DNA of 64,000 bases from contig NZ_AZNZ01000001.1 in NCBI RefSeq assembly GCF_000510725.1, positions 496,001 to 560,000 of the forward strand. Reading direction: 5' to 3'. Every line of letters begins with the position of its first letter. Positions within the stretch are counted from its first letter, which is position 1. Origin of the DNA: Pseudoxanthomonas sp. J31 (GTDB taxonomy: Bacteria > Pseudomonadota > Gammaproteobacteria > Xanthomonadales > Xanthomonadaceae). The translations under genes and the position numbers were made by a program. Shown piece after piece: positions 54,569-64,000 of the stretch. The notes under the pieces are model-generated. The model did no database searches, was not told where the DNA came from, and saw only the letters and a list, made by a program, of their open reading frames with translations.

Positions 54569-55996
54569 ATGGCCGGCAAGACCCTTTACGACAAGCTGTG
54601 GGAAATGCACGAGGTAAGCCGCCGCGACGACGGCTCCTCGCTGATCTACATCGACCGCCACATCCTGCACGAGGTGACCTCGCCGCAGGCGTTCGAGGGG
54701 CTCCGCCTCGCCGGCCGCAAGCCGTGGCGGGTGGACGCCAACATCGCCACGCCCGACCACAACGTGCCCACCACCCGGGCCGAGCGCGCCGGCGGCCTGC
54801 AGGCCATCGCCGACCCGGTGTCGCGGCTGCAGGTGCAGACCCTGGACGAGAACTGCGCCGATTTCGGCATCCTCGAGTTCCGCATGGACGATGCCCGCCA
54901 GGGCATCGTCCACGTGGTCGGCCCGGAGCAGGGCGCGACCCTGCCGGGCATGACCGTGGTCTGCGGCGACTCGCACACCTCCACGCATGGTGCTTTTGGA
55001 GCGCTGGCGCACGGCATCGGCACCTCCGAGGTCGAGCACGTGCTGGCCACCCAGTGCCTGGTGGCCAAGAAGATGAAGAACATGCAGGTCCGGGTCGAAG
55101 GCAAGCTGGGCCCGGGCGTGACCGCCAAGGACATCGTGCTGGCGGTGATCGGCCGGATCGGCACCGCCGGCGGCAACGGCCACGCCCTGGAGTTCGCCGG
55201 CAGCGCGATCCGCGAACTGTCGATGGAAGGCCGCATGACCATCTGCAACATGGCCATCGAGGCTGGCGCGCGGGTGGGCATGGTCGCGGTGGACGAGAAG
55301 ACCATCGAATACGTGAAGGGCCGCCCGTTCGCGCCCAGGGGCGGGCAGTGGGACGCGGCGGTGGCGTTGTGGCGTACCCTGGTCTCCGACCCGGACGCGC
55401 ACTTCGACACCGTGGTCGAGCTGCGCGCCGAGGACATCAAGCCGCAGGTCAGCTGGGGCACCTCGCCGGAGATGGTGGTGCCGGTGGACGCGACGGTGCC
55501 GGATCCGGAACGCGAACCCGATCCGGTGAAGCGCGATTCGATCGTGCGCGCCCTGAAGTACATGGGCCTGCAACCCAACCAGCCGATCACCTCGATCCGG
55601 CTGGACCGCGTGTTCATCGGTTCGTGCACCAACTCGCGGATCGAGGACCTGCGCGCGGCCGCCGCGGTGGCGCGCGGGCGCAAGGTGGCGCCGACGATCA
55701 AGCAGGCGCTGGTGGTGCCGGGCTCGGGCCTGGTCAAGGCCCAGGCCGAGGCCGAGGGCCTGGACAAGGTGTTCATCGAGGCCGGCTTCGAGTGGCGCGA
55801 GCCGGGCTGCTCGATGTGCCTGGCGATGAATCCCGACAGGCTGGGCGCCGGCGAGCACTGCGCCTCCACCTCCAACCGCAACTTCGAGGGCCGCCAGGGC
55901 GCCGGTGGCCGCACCCACCTGGTGAGCCCGGCGATGGCCGCCGCCGCCGCGGTGGCCGGCCACTTCGTCGATGTGCGCGAACTGGTCCAGGCCTGA
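54569..55996 (+). CDS. leuC: 3-isopropylmalate dehydratase large subunit LeuC
   Basis: LeuC, 475 residues, with LeuD isomerises 2-isopropylmalate to 3-isopropylmalate in leucine synthesis. The aconitase-type [4Fe-4S] ligands are in [14 protein letters not shown] (Cys about 352) and in GCSMCLAMN (Cys about 412 and 415). [21 protein letters not shown] (about 135-155) is the family core. GAGG precedes the ATG. Eleven bases separate it from leuD. This group is separated from leuAB, which lie on the other strand. Confidence 0.97.
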   Translation: MAGKTLYDKLWEMHEVSRRDDGSSLIYIDRHILHEVTSPQAFEGLRLAGRKPWRVDANIATPDHNVPTTRAERAGGLQAIADPVSRLQVQTLDENCADFGILEFRMDDARQGIVHVVGPEQGATLPGMTVVCGDSHTSTHGAFGALAHGIGTSEVEHVLATQCLVAKKMKNMQVRVEGKLGPGVTAKDIVLAVIGRIGTAGGNGHALEFAGSAIRELSMEGRMTICNMAIEAGARVGMVAVDEKTIEYVKGRPFAPRGGQWDAAVALWRTLVSDPDAHFDTVVELRAEDIKPQVSWGTSPEMVVPVDATVPDPEREPDPVKRDSIVRALKYMGLQPNQPITSIRLDRVFIGSCTNSRIEDLRAAAAVARGRKVAPTIKQALVVPGSGLVKAQAEAEGLDKVFIEAGFEWREPGCSMCLAMNPDRLGAGEHCASTSNRNFEGRQGAGGRTHLVSPAMAAAAAVAGHFVDVRELVQA

Positions 55997-56007
55997 GGAA
56001 ACCGCCA

Positions 56008-56652
56008 ATGAAAGCCTTCACCACCCACACCGGCCTGGTCGCCCCGCTGGACCGCGCCAACGTCGACACCGACCAGATCATCCCCAAGCAGTTCCTCAAG
56101 TCGATCAAGCGCACCGGCTTCGGCCCGAACCTGTTCGACGAGTGGCGCTACCTGGACGTGGGCCAGCCGGGGCAGGACTGCAGCACGCGGCCGATCAACC
56201 CGGACTTCGTGCTCAACTTCCCGCGCTACCAGGGCGCCAGCGTGCTGCTGGCGCGCGAGAACTTCGGCTGCGGCTCCTCGCGCGAGCACGCGCCGTGGGC
56301 ACTGGACGAGTATGGCTTCCGCGCGATCATCGCGCCCAGCTTCGCCGACATCTTCTACAACAACAGCTTCAAGAACGGCCTGCTGCCGATCGTGCTGTCC
56401 GACGCCGAGGTCGACGAGCTGTTCCGCCAGTGCGAAACCAGCGAGGGCTACACCCTGACCGTGGACCTGGCGGCGCAGACGGTCACCCGCCCCGATGGCG
56501 TGCAGCACCGCTTCGAGGTGGACGCCTTCCGCAAGCACTGCCTGCTCAACGGCCTGGACGACATCGGCCTGACCCTGCAGGAGAAGGACGCGATCGCCGC
56601 CTTCGAGGCACGCCACCGCGCCGCCCAGCCCTGGCTGTTCGGCGCCGCCTGA
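56008..56652 (+). CDS. leuD: 3-isopropylmalate dehydratase small subunit LeuD
   Basis: LeuD, 214 residues, the swivelling small subunit of isopropylmalate isomerase. The conserved [14 protein letters not shown] (about 20-33) and [15 protein letters not shown] (about 83-97) are clear, and the length is of the larger bacterial type. Follows leuC by 11 bases with its own GAGGAA site. Its end is convergent to a broken serine hydrolase gene 51 bases on. Confidence 0.97.
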   Translation: MKAFTTHTGLVAPLDRANVDTDQIIPKQFLKSIKRTGFGPNLFDEWRYLDVGQPGQDCSTRPINPDFVLNFPRYQGASVLLARENFGCGSSREHAPWALDEYGFRAIIAPSFADIFYNNSFKNGLLPIVLSDAEVDELFRQCETSEGYTLTVDLAAQTVTRPDGVQHRFEVDAFRKHCLLNGLDDIGLTLQEKDAIAAFEARHRAAQPWLFGAA

Positions 56653-56703
56653 TCCAGGATGCGGCGCGGCTTGCCCGCGCCGCGCTCCCGCGGCCGTGGG
56701 CGG

Positions 56704-57790
56704 TCACCTGACCGCCGGCAGCAGCTTGCCGGTCAGCAGGCGGAAGGTCAGTTGCGGCGCGTCGGGCTTGCCGTAGTTGGTCGTGGTGACGACCACGACC
56801 AGGCGCTGCGCGGGGAACACCCGCACCGTGTTGCCGCCGGTGCCGTTCATCGCGAACGAATCGAACGTGCGGCCCTCGCTGGTGTCGTGGTGCAGCCACC
56901 ACAGGTAGCCGTAGTCGATGCCGTCCTCGATGCGCGCATGCGGCCGGGTGGATTCGGCCACCCATGCCGCCGGCACCAGCTGGCGGCCGTTCCATTCGCC
57001 GCCGCGGCGGTACAAGCTCGCCCAGCGCGAGCAGGTCGCGGCTGCGCAGGGCAAGGCCGCCGCCGGCCTGGGCCAGGCCCAGCGGCGAGAACTGCCAGGC
57101 CGGCGCCTCGATGCCCAGCGGGTCGAACAGCCTGGCGCGGGCATAGTCCTGCAGAGGGCGGCCGACGGCGGCCTGGATCGCGGCGCCGAGCGTGGTCACG
57201 CCGGCGGTGCAGTAGCGGAAGCTGCGTCCGTATGGCGAGTCTTCCGGCCGCTCCATCCACGCCGGGAAGCCCTGGATCGGCAGGTCCAGGTAGAACCCGA
57301 CCCAGTCCTCGACCAGGTACATGCGTTCCTCGTTGCCGCGCGACCACTGGTTCCAGTCGTCGCACTCCAGCAGCGAGGACATGGTCATCAGGTCGACCGC
57401 GGTGATCGCGTCCTTGCGTGGATCCGGATTGGCCGGAGGCGGGCGCCGCAGCAGCGGCAGCACCGGCGCGTCGGCCCGCATCCGGCCCTCGGCCTGGGCG
57501 ATGCCGGCCAACATGCCGGCGACGGTCTTGGTCGCCGAGCGCGTGTCGCGGCGCGCCTCCGCGCCACCCTCGTCGAAATAGCGCTCGTAGACCAGCACGC
57601 CGTCGCGGGCGACCAGCACGCTGGTGACCTGGCCGAACTCGCCGGCCGCGATGGCACGTTCCATCCCGGCCAGCGCGGCCGGATCGATGCCGTGGTCCGC
57701 GGCGGGTTCCAGCCGCCAGGCCGGCGGCTTCGCCGGCACGGTGGCGGGAAGCAGGAGGAGCAGGAGCGTGGCGAGCAAGGGCAGGCGCAT
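56704..57790 (-). pseudogene. serine hydrolase (class C beta-lactamase fold), frameshifted
   Basis: Two frames together give one exported serine hydrolase of about 361 residues. The 5' part (start ATG 57790, GGAGA upstream) has a signal peptide, the SxxK motif as SATK in [10 protein letters not shown] and the segment [18 protein letters not shown]. At about 57014-57015 one extra base (GAGCTTGTAC where GAGCTGTAC keeps the frame) shifts reading into a frame that continues to 56704 with the expected [18 protein letters not shown], then GYLWWLHHD and [11 protein letters not shown]. It resembles NylB-like and esterase-like members more than true beta-lactamases. Either a genuine recent inactivation or a sequencing error. 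Confidence 0.8.
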
Positions 57791-57998
57791 GGCAGGTCTC
57801 CGGCGGCAAGGGTGCCGGGAGCCTGGCACGCGCCCCGCGCGCGCAGCAGGGGCGATGCGACGAAGCGGTGGAAACGCCGACGGAAGCCGGCAAGGGCGGC
57901 GCCAGGCATGGGCCCTGGTGGCCGCCACGCCGCGCCGCGCTGGCGCGATGCGGCGTGCAGACCTTCCGCGGCGGGGCGGCGCCCGCGCCGCGGGCGCC

Positions 57999-59339
57999 TC
58001 AGTACACGCCCTGCGCCAGCATCGCGTCGGCCACCTTCACGAAGCCGCTGATGTTGGCGCCGTCCACGTAGTTGACCGTGCCGTCCTTGCGCTTGCCGTG
58101 GCGCACGCAGTTGCCGTGGATGTCCTTCATGATCGCGTGCAGGCGCTCGTCCACCTCGGCGTGGTGCCAGGACAGGCGCAGCGCGTTCTGGCTCATCTCC
58201 AGGCCCGAGGTGGCCACGCCGCCGGCGTTTGAGGCCTTGCCCGGCGCGTACAGGGTGCCGGACTCCAGGAACACGTCCACCGCCTCCAGGGTCGAGGGCA
58301 TGTTCGCGCCCTCGGCCACGCAGATGACGCCGTTCTTCACCAGGGTGCGCGCGTCCTCGCCGTCCAGCTCGTTCTGGGTGGCGCAGGGCAGGGCGATCTC
58401 GGCCGGGATGTGCCAGGGGCGCTTGCCGGGCAGGTATTCGAAGCGCCGGTCCCCGTCCAGTTCCGCCAGGCGGCCACGGCGCACGTTCTTCAGTTCCATC
58501 ACCGCCTCGATCGCCTCCATGTCGAAGCCGTCGCGCGCGTAGAGCGTGCCGCCGGAATCGCTGAAGGTCAGCACCTTGCCGCCCAGGTCGGTGGCCTTCA
58601 CCGCCGCGTACTGGGCGACGTTGCCCGAGCCGGAGACCAGCACCCGCGCGCCCTGGGTCTCGCGGTGGGCGTGGTGCAGCATCTGCTCGACGAAGTAGAC
58701 GGTGCCGTAGCCGGTGGCCTCCGGGCGCATCAGGCTGCCGCCGTAGGCCAGGCCCTTGCCGGTGAACACGCAGCCGGCCTGGTTGGACAGCTTCTTCATC
58801 ATGCCGGCCATGTAGCCGACCTCGCGCGCGCCAACGCCGATGTCGCCGGCCGGCACGTCGGTGTCCGGGCCCAGGTGCCGGTAGAGCTCCAGCATCAGCG
58901 CCTGGCAGAAGCGCATCACCTCGCCGTCGCTCTTGCCCTTGGGGTCGAAGTCCGAGCCGCCCTTGCCACCGCCCATGGGCAGGGTGGTGAGCGCGTTCTT
59001 GAAGGTCTGCTCGAAGGCCAGGAACTTCAGGATCGACAGGTTCACCGTGGGATGGAAGCGCATGCCGCCCTTGTACGGGCCGATCGCCGAACTGTGCTGC
59101 ACGCGCCAGGCACGGTTGACCTGCACCTGGCCCCGGTCGTCGACCCAGGACACGCGGAACTGGATCACCCGCTCCGGCTCGACCAGCCGTTCCAGCAGGC
59201 CGTCGCGCGCGTACTGCGGGTTGCGCTCGAGGAACGGCCACAGGCTGGCGGTGACTTCCTTGACCGCCTGCAGGAATTCCGGCTGGCCCGGATCGCGGCG
59301 CTGTACCCGCTCGAGGAACTCTTCCCTGGAACCTGGCAT
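57999..59339 (-). CDS. gdhA: NADP-specific glutamate dehydrogenase
   Basis: GdhA, 446 residues, makes glutamate from 2-oxoglutarate and ammonia. The family core with the substrate lysines appears in [15 protein letters not shown] (about 83-97) and [17 protein letters not shown] (about 121-137), and the NADP-binding Rossmann motif in [14 protein letters not shown] (about 237-250). It follows leuB by 29 bases on the same strand, with AAAGGAGA at the start, so may be expressed with the branched-chain amino acid genes, whose final transaminase needs glutamate. Confidence 0.96.
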   Translation of the reverse strand: MPGSREEFLERVQRRDPGQPEFLQAVKEVTASLWPFLERNPQYARDGLLERLVEPERVIQFRVSWVDDRGQVQVNRAWRVQHSSAIGPYKGGMRFHPTVNLSILKFLAFEQTFKNALTTLPMGGGKGGSDFDPKGKSDGEVMRFCQALMLELYRHLGPDTDVPAGDIGVGAREVGYMAGMMKKLSNQAGCVFTGKGLAYGGSLMRPEATGYGTVYFVEQMLHHAHRETQGARVLVSGSGNVAQYAAVKATDLGGKVLTFSDSGGTLYARDGFDMEAIEAVMELKNVRRGRLAELDGDRRFEYLPGKRPWHIPAEIALPCATQNELDGEDARTLVKNGVICVAEGANMPSTLEAVDVFLESGTLYAPGKASNAGGVATSGLEMSQNALRLSWHHAEVDERLHAIMKDIHGNCVRHGKRKDGTVNYVDGANISGFVKVADAMLAQGVY

Positions 59340-59368
59340 GGCTTGTCTCCTTTGCCTGGGGCGGCTGC

Positions 59369-60427
59369 TCAGCGCAGGCGCTCGATCACGGCCTGCGCGG
59401 CCCGGGTGGTGTCGACGGCCTGGCCCGCCGGCGCGAGGTCCGCGGTGAACACGCGGTCGTCCAGCGCGGACGACACCGCCGCCTCCACCGCGGCGGCCTC
59501 GGCCTCCAGGCCCAGCGAGTGGCGCAGCAGCATGGCCGCGCTGAGGATGGTGGCGTAGGGGTTGGCGATGCCCTTGCCCGCGATGTCCGGCGCCGAGCCG
59601 TGGATCGGTTCATAGATCCCGACCTTCCCGTCGCCCAGCGACGCCGAAGCCAGCAGGCCCAGCGAGCCGGCCAGCATCGAGGCCTCGTCGGTGAGGATGT
59701 CGCCGAACATGTTCTCGGTGACGATCACGTCGTAGGCGCGCGGCCGCGACAGCAGGTGCATGGCCATGGAGTCGACCAGCTGGTGCTCCAGGGTCACGTC
59801 CGGGAACTCCTCCCGCACCACGCGCGCGGCCACGTCGCGCCACAGGCGCGAGGTCTCCAGCACGTTGGCCTTGTCCACCGAGGTGAGGTGGCCGCGGCGG
59901 CTGCGCGCCAGCGCCGCGGCGCTGCGCACCACGCGCTCGATCTCGGCCACGGTGTAGCGGCACAGGTCGCTGGCGTCGGTGGCGCTGCGGGTCTTGTCGC
60001 CGAAGTAGATGCCGCCGGTCAGCTCGCGCACCACCACGATGTCCACGCCTTCCAGCAGTTCGGACTTGATCGGCGAGGCGCCCAGCGCCGCCGCGTGCGG
60101 GCGCACCGGGCGCAGGTTGGCGAACAGGCCCAGGCCCTTGCGGATCGCCAGCAGGCCCTGCTCCGGCCGCACCTTGGCGTTGGGATCGGACCACTTCGGG
60201 CCGCCGACCGCGCCGAGCAGGACCGCGTCGGCGTTCTTCGCCGCCTCCAGGGTGGATGCCGGCAGCGGTTCGCCGTGGCGGTCGATGGCGATGCCGCCGA
60301 TGTCGTGCTCCTGGAAGGAGAAGCTGTGGCCATGGCGGGCGGCGACCGCCTCCAGCACCGGCAGGGTGGCGGAGACGATCTCCGGGCCGATGCCGTCGCC
60401 GGGCAGTACGACGATGTTCGCGTGCAT
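59369..60427 (-). CDS. leuB: 3-isopropylmalate dehydrogenase LeuB
   Basis: LeuB, 352 residues, oxidative decarboxylation of 3-isopropylmalate with [16 protein letters not shown] (about 6-18), NLRPVRPH (about 104-111), the catalytic [12 protein letters not shown] (about 132-143) and the nucleotide-binding [30 protein letters not shown] region (about 262-290) are complete. Located downstream of a 70-residue unknown ORF and leuA, upstream of gdhA. Confidence 0.97.
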   Translation of the reverse strand: MHANIVVLPGDGIGPEIVSATLPVLEAVAARHGHSFSFQEHDIGGIAIDRHGEPLPASTLEAAKNADAVLLGAVGGPKWSDPNAKVRPEQGLLAIRKGLGLFANLRPVRPHAAALGASPIKSELLEGVDIVVVRELTGGIYFGDKTRSATDASDLCRYTVAEIERVVRSAAALARSRRGHLTSVDKANVLETSRLWRDVAARVVREEFPDVTLEHQLVDSMAMHLLSRPRAYDVIVTENMFGDILTDEASMLAGSLGLLASASLGDGKVGIYEPIHGSAPDIAGKGIANPYATILSAAMLLRHSLGLEAEAAAVEAAVSSALDDRVFTADLAPAGQAVDTTRAAQAVIERLR

Positions 60428-60476
60428 GGGGGTGCCTCGCAACGGGGAAGGTGGGATGCGCGTGGCCGGGCGCGGC

Positions 60477-60689
60477 TCAGCCGGCGGCTTCGGTTTCGGC
60501 TTCGGCCGGCGCGGGCGCCGGATCGCGGGCGGGCCCGGCCGCGGCTGCCTGCGGGCGCACCGGGCCGTCCCACTCGGACGCGTCGGGGCGCGGCGGCAGC
60601 GGGATGTCGGCGCGGCGGCGCGCCAGGGCACGGTTCACGGCAGCGTCGAAGCTCAGCGCGGCGGCCGGGTTGCTTTCGGGGATGGGCAT
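60477..60689 (-). CDS. small hypothetical protein between leuA and leuB
   Basis: A 70-residue protein of unknown function. The first part ([20 protein letters not shown], then [15 protein letters not shown]) could form one helix followed by an Arg-rich turn; the rest is Pro/Ala-rich and low in complexity. It has a good GAGGAACG site and lies 49 bases before leuB. I do not recognise a family. Its position inside the leucine operon and a credible ribosome-binding site favour a real gene, but it could be spurious at this GC content. Confidence 0.5.
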   Translation of the reverse strand: MPIPESNPAAALSFDAAVNRALARRRADIPLPPRPDASEWDGPVRPQAAAAGPARDPAPAPAEAETEAAG

Positions 60690-60745
60690 GGAACGTTCCT
60701 CGGCGACCGGCACGGGGAGCGCCGGTCGGCGGTCTGTGGAATGGA

Positions 60746-60778
60746 GGCCGGCCGCCGGCTCCCCACCGGCGGCCGGCC
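60746..60778 (-). other. 13-bp perfect intercistronic hairpin after leuA
   Basis: GGCCGGCCGCCGG (60746-60758) and CCGGCGGCCGGCC (60766-60778) with a 7-base loop. It starts 15 bases after the leuA stop on the minus strand. No T-run follows, so it may act as an mRNA-stability or partial termination element between leuA and the downstream genes. Confidence 0.6.
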
Positions 60779-60792
60779 GGGTCTGCATCGGA

Positions 60793-62367
60793 TCAGGCGG
60801 TGGCCAGCTGCTCGCTGTTCCCCGCGGCACGGCGCTGGCGCAGCAGGCGGTTGGCCACGTCCAGCCAGGCCAGCGCGCTGGCCTCGATGATGTCGCGGCT
60901 GGTGCCGGTGCCTTCGTATTCGTCCTCGCCGTGGCGTACGCTGAGGCTGGCTTCGCCGCGGGCATCGGTGCCCAGGCCGACGCTGTGCACCTGGTAGCTC
61001 TCCAGGCTCAGCTGCACGCCGGTGGCGGCCGACAGCGCGGCGAACAGCGCGTCCACCGGGCCGTCGCCCTCGGCGGTCTCGGCCACGCGGCGGCCATCCG
61101 GGTCGGACAGCTCGACGGTGGCGCTGGCGCGCTGGCCGGCGTCGCTGACCGTCATCGAGGCCAGGCGGTAGCCCTCGCCGTCGCCGGTGTCCTGCATCAG
61201 CGCCTGCAGGTCGGCGTCGGTGACCACGCGCTGCTGCTCGCACAGCGCCTTGAAGTCGGCGAACACCAGGTCCAGCTCCGCCTCCTCCAGGTAGTAGCCC
61301 AGCGCGCGCAGGCGCTGCTCGACCGCGGCGCGGCCGCTGTGGCGGCCCAGCACCATCTGGGTGTCCGGCCAGCCCACGTCCTGCGGGCGCATGATCTCGT
61401 AGGTGCCGCGGTGGCGCAGCATGCCGTGCTGGTGGATGCCCGACTCGTGGGCGAAGGCATTGCTGCCGACCACCGCCTTGTTGCGCTGGACCGGCATGCC
61501 GATCAGGCGCTGCAGCAGCTGCGAGGTCGGCACCAGGCGGCGGGTGTCGATGCCGGTGTCGGCCTCGAAGAACGCGTTGCGCACCTTCAGCGCCATCACG
61601 ATCTCCTCCAGCGCGCAATTGCCGGCGCGCTCGCCGATGCCATTGATGGTGCACTCGACCTGGCGCGCGCCGCCCTCGATCGCGGCCAGGGTGTTGGCCA
61701 CGGCCAGGCCCAGGTCGTTGTGGCAGTGCGCGCTGAGGATGACCTTGTCCGCGCCCGGCACCTGCGCGATCAGGCGCTGGAAGATGCCGCGGATCTCCTC
61801 CGGGGTGGTGAAGCCGACCGTGTCGGGGATGTTGATGGTGGTGGCGCCGGCCTCGATCGCCGCGGCCACGACCTCGTGCAGGAAGTCCTCCTCGGTGCGG
61901 GTGCCGTCCTCGGTGGAGAACTCGATGTCGTCGATGTGGCCCTTGGCGTAGCGGATGCTCTCGACCACCCGGTCCAGCACCTGCTGGCGGCTCATGCGCA
62001 GCTTGTGCTCGCGGTGCAGCGGGCTGGTGGACAGGAACACGTGCAGGCGCGGGCGCGCGGCGGCCTCCAGCGCGCGCAGGGAGGTGTCGATGTCCGCCTG
62101 CAGGCAGCGCGAGAGCACGGCCAGCACCGGCTCGCGGATCTCGCGGCCGATCAGGGCCATGGCCTCGCGGTCGGACTGCGAGCTGGCCGGGAAGCCGGTC
62201 TCGATCACGTCCGCACCCAGTTCGGCCAGTGCGCGGGCCATGACCAGCTTCTGCGGCGGGGTCATGCTGCAGCCGGGGGACTGCTCGCCGTCGCGCAGGG
62301 TGGTATCGAACACCCGGATGCGGGCCTGGGAGACCTGGGTTTGGGCTTGGGACTGTTGCGCGTTCAC
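60793..62367 (-). CDS. leuA: 2-isopropylmalate synthase LeuA
   Basis: LeuA, 524 residues, first committed step of leucine synthesis. The catalytic TIM barrel has [14 protein letters not shown] (about 19-32) and the metal-binding [13 protein letters not shown] (about 209-221); the C-terminal allosteric domain (about 390-505) for leucine is complete. Starts with GTG at 62367, overlapping the ilvA stop (GTGA), so the two are translationally coupled. Feedback by leucine is therefore likely at this enzyme. Confidence 0.97.
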   Translation of the reverse strand: MNAQQSQAQTQVSQARIRVFDTTLRDGEQSPGCSMTPPQKLVMARALAELGADVIETGFPASSQSDREAMALIGREIREPVLAVLSRCLQADIDTSLRALEAAARPRLHVFLSTSPLHREHKLRMSRQQVLDRVVESIRYAKGHIDDIEFSTEDGTRTEEDFLHEVVAAAIEAGATTINIPDTVGFTTPEEIRGIFQRLIAQVPGADKVILSAHCHNDLGLAVANTLAAIEGGARQVECTINGIGERAGNCALEEIVMALKVRNAFFEADTGIDTRRLVPTSQLLQRLIGMPVQRNKAVVGSNAFAHESGIHQHGMLRHRGTYEIMRPQDVGWPDTQMVLGRHSGRAAVEQRLRALGYYLEEAELDLVFADFKALCEQQRVVTDADLQALMQDTGDGEGYRLASMTVSDAGQRASATVELSDPDGRRVAETAEGDGPVDALFAALSAATGVQLSLESYQVHSVGLGTDARGEASLSVRHGEDEYEGTGTSRDIIEASALAWLDVANRLLRQRRAAGNSEQLATA

Positions 62368-63515
62368 CAGGTGAACTCCTCTTCGACGGGCTGCGGCGCG
62401 ATGGGCGCCATTGGGACGGAAACGGTGGTGGTGGGGGACAGGTTAGCGGCTGGGCGGCGCTTTGCCACGGGGATCGGTTTGCGCGCCGCACCATCCCCCG
62501 CGGCGGCGGCCGGTTCCGGGCCGCGGCTGCGCCGGCGCGGCTTGCGCGGCGGCCGCGGGCGGACCTCGGACAGCAGCTGGGCGAGGGTGGCCGCGTCGAT
62601 GTTGCCGCCGGAGACCACGGCGCACTTGCGACGCCCGGCCACGCGGCGGCCGGCGGCCAGGGCCAGGGCACCGGCGCCCTCGGCGATCAGGTTCTCTTCC
62701 AGCGCCAGCCGGACCAGGGTCTCGCGCAGTTCGGCCTCGCGCACGATCACCACGTCGTCCAGCAGGCGCGCGCACAGGCGCCGGGTCAGGAACCCGGGCA
62801 CCTTCACCCGGACGCCGTCGGCCAGCGACCTGGCGGGGTCGATCTCGCGCAGGTCGCCGCGGATCGCGCGGGCCATGGAATCCACGCCCTCGACCTGGGC
62901 GCCGACCACGCGCACGCCCTGCGACTTCAGCGCCAGGGCCACGCCGGAGGCCAGCCCGCCGCCGCCGATCGGCACGATCACCACGTCCGGGGCGTGCGGC
63001 GCGATCTCGATCCCGATCGTGCCCTGGCCGGCGATCACGTCCGGGTCGTCGAACGCGGACAGGAAGCGGTAGCCGTACTGCTCGGCCAGCTGCCGGGCGA
63101 AGGCGTAGGCCTCGTCGTAGCTGTCGCCGTGCTGGCGCACGGTGGCGCCCCAGTGGGTGACGCCGGCGATCTTGGTCTGCGGCGCGCCGTGCGGCATCAC
63201 CGTGATCGCCTGCACGCCAAGGCGGTAGGCGGCCCAGGCCACGCCCTGGGCGTGGTTGCCGGCGGAGGCGCAGATCACCGGGCGGTCGTCGCCGCGCTCG
63301 CGCGCGGCCAGCATCGCGTTGAGCGCGCCGCGCACCTTGTAGGAGCCGGTGCGCTGCAGGTTCTCCAGCTTGAGCATCACCCCGAAGCGCTCGGCGTGGT
63401 GCATCGGCGTCACCGGCAGGAACCGGCGCAGGCGCGACTGCGCGGCCAGTACGTCGGCCACGCCGACGTCGCCGACGTCCGCTTCTCCTGCGCTGGTGCG
63501 GCCGGTATCAGGCAT
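62364..63515 (-). CDS. ilvA: threonine dehydratase without regulatory ACT domain
   Basis: A 383-residue threonine deaminase: makes 2-oxobutanoate for isoleucine. The PLP lysine is Lys60 in [14 protein letters not shown], and the phosphate-binding loop is in [10 protein letters not shown] (about 185-194). The catalytic fold ends near residue 320 and is followed only by a basic, Pro-rich tail ([17 protein letters not shown] and on) instead of the ACT-like pair of domains that give isoleucine feedback in the biosynthetic E. coli enzyme (514 residues). It lies in the ilvG-ilvM-ilvA-leuA operon, so the role is biosynthetic. Confidence 0.92.
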   Translation of the reverse strand: MPDTGRTSAGEADVGDVGVADVLAAQSRLRRFLPVTPMHHAERFGVMLKLENLQRTGSYKVRGALNAMLAARERGDDRPVICASAGNHAQGVAWAAYRLGVQAITVMPHGAPQTKIAGVTHWGATVRQHGDSYDEAYAFARQLAEQYGYRFLSAFDDPDVIAGQGTIGIEIAPHAPDVVIVPIGGGGLASGVALALKSQGVRVVGAQVEGVDSMARAIRGDLREIDPARSLADGVRVKVPGFLTRRLCARLLDDVVIVREAELRETLVRLALEENLIAEGAGALALAAGRRVAGRRKCAVVSGGNIDAATLAQLLSEVRPRPPRKPRRRSRGPEPAAAAGDGAARKPIPVAKRRPAANLSPTTTVSVPMAPIAPQPVEEEFTW

Positions 63516-63605
63516 CGCCGCGGCGCTCCGTGCGATTTCCGAGAAGGCACCTCCGCACCGTCGCCTCCACGGGGGCGACGGCGGAACGGGCGGCTGCGCG
63601 CGCGT

Positions 63606-63890
63606 TCATGGCGCGCCTCCGTGGCCGGCGCCGGCTTCGCCGGGCAGCGGGCCGTCGACCGGCGAGATCTGCACCGATTCGCAGTCGTACACCTTCTGCA
63701 GCTGGCGGCGCAGGGTCTCGGCCGTGCGCCCGCCGCTGTTGACCACCATCTGCAGGCGCCAGCGCCCGTCGGCGGCGTCGGGGAAGCCCTGGATCGCGCG
63801 CGGCGCGAAGCCGCGGCGCTCGGTCATGCCGATCACGCGCACCAGCGCGCCCTCCACGGGCTTCAGCACCAGGTCAAGCCGGTAGTGCAT
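63606..63890 (-). CDS. ilvM: acetolactate synthase small subunit, IlvM-like
   Basis: A 94-residue ACT-domain protein at the usual place of IlvM, the regulatory subunit of acetolactate synthase II. Pattern: YRLDLVLKPVEGALVRVIGM (about 3-22) then the second beta strand WRLQMVVNSGGR. Its start overlaps the 3' end of ilvG by 17 bases. Next gene is ilvA after 90 bases, which contain an inverted repeat (CGTCGCC/GGCGACG) without a T-run. Isoform (IlvM, IlvN or IlvH) assigned by size and neighbours. Confidence 0.85.
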   Translation of the reverse strand: MHYRLDLVLKPVEGALVRVIGMTERRGFAPRAIQGFPDAADGRWRLQMVVNSGGRTAETLRRQLQKVYDCESVQISPVDGPLPGEAGAGHGGAP

Positions 63891-64000
63891 GAGCTGACTC
63901 TGCCTTCTGTTCGTTGGGGTTGGCGTCCAGCATGTGGCTGTTGGCCTGCCCGGCGGGGACCAGCGGCCAGACGTTGGCCCTGGCGTCGATCTTCACGTGC
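63874..64000 (-). CDS. ilvG: acetolactate synthase large subunit IlvG (partial, C-terminal part)
   Basis: The last 41 codons of the large (catalytic) subunit of acetolactate synthase. The fragment ends HVKIDARANVWPLVPAGQ then ANSHMLDANPNEQK, matching the conserved ThDP-enzyme C-terminus PLVPxGxxNSxML. It enters from the right edge and its stop is inside ilvM. First gene of the operon seen here; ilvC may lie further upstream. Confidence 0.88.
   Translation of the reverse strand, partial: HVKIDARANVWPLVPAGQANSHMLDANPNEQKAESAHALPA

Noticed and set aside
47500..56652. A continuous open frame of more than 3,000 codons on the plus strand
   Set aside because: It is a product of the very high GC content: it runs antisense through tolC, pcm, tetR and lysR and out of frame through the RND genes, with low-complexity Arg/Ala/Gly composition. 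Only its last part, leuD, is real.
63560..63582. Inverted repeat between ilvM and ilvA as attenuator
   Set aside because: No T-run and no leader frame rich in branched-chain codons nearby.

Overview
This 64 kb window is a dense, very GC-rich chromosomal segment of a gammaproteobacterium, most likely a member of the Xanthomonadaceae (Lysobacter, Luteimonas, Pseudoxanthomonas or a relative). The evidence is the gene content and order: aroQ-accB-accC-prmA-DUF3426-fis-purH-purD, DUF6776-bactofilin-erpA-nudC-ampE, tolC-pcm, and ilvGM-ilvA-leuA-leuB with a separate leuCD. I see no phage, plasmid, IS element, CRISPR array or rRNA operon. Genus is an inference from gene order.

Layout. 1-1.5 kb: end of a flagellar rod operon (flgC partial, flgB) divergent from flgA. 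1.5-3.3 kb: tRNA-Met, rppH and two iron genes (bfd, bfr). 3.2-8 kb: a two-gene signalling operon, a response regulator with degenerate GGDEF and EAL domains followed by a hybrid histidine kinase. 8-12.2 kb: DUF4126, DUF6776, bactofilin, erpA, nudC and ampE. 12.3-17.6 kb: small membrane proteins, an LplT-PlsC fusion, a DOPA dioxygenase-like enzyme and an exported M20 peptidase. 17.6-27.7 kb: one long minus-strand run from aroQ and acetyl-CoA carboxylase subunits to purine synthesis, with a four-helix-bundle gene bounded by short degenerate repeats inserted between accB and accC. 27.7-30.9 kb: cutA-dsbD-tlpA-like disulfide operon. 31-33.2 kb: groESL with a heat-shock promoter and CIRCE. 33.3-38.7 kb: a small outer-membrane protein, DAHP synthase and glnE. 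38.6-46 kb: envelope genes (ELM1-like, glycosyltransferase, O-antigen ligase-like, LpxL, WaaA) with a nitroreductase, YceI and a zinc-finger protein. 46-53.4 kb: tolC, pcm, a TetR regulator and a divergent RND efflux pair. 53.5-64 kb: leucine/isoleucine synthesis (LysR-leuCD on plus; ilvG-ilvM-ilvA-leuA-leuB-gdhA on minus) and a frameshifted serine hydrolase.

The most notable signal is upstream of the DAHP synthase gene. A 26-codon open frame at 34182-34262 holds a run of seven aromatic codons (Phe-Tyr-Phe-Trp-Tyr-Tyr-Phe). It is followed by mutually exclusive 1:2, 2:3 and 3:4 RNA pairings that end in a strong intrinsic terminator at 34286-34315, 46 bases before the aroG start codon. This has the architecture of a ribosome-mediated attenuator that would sense all three aromatic amino acids in one leader. 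Other points worth checking: the accB/accC insertion and its repeats; a DsbD with a duplicated periplasmic alpha domain; a degenerate REC-GGDEF-EAL protein paired with a hybrid kinase; an orphan terminator and 16-bp palindrome between aroG and glnE that may mark a small RNA; and candidate operators before aroQ-accBC and between lysR and leuC.
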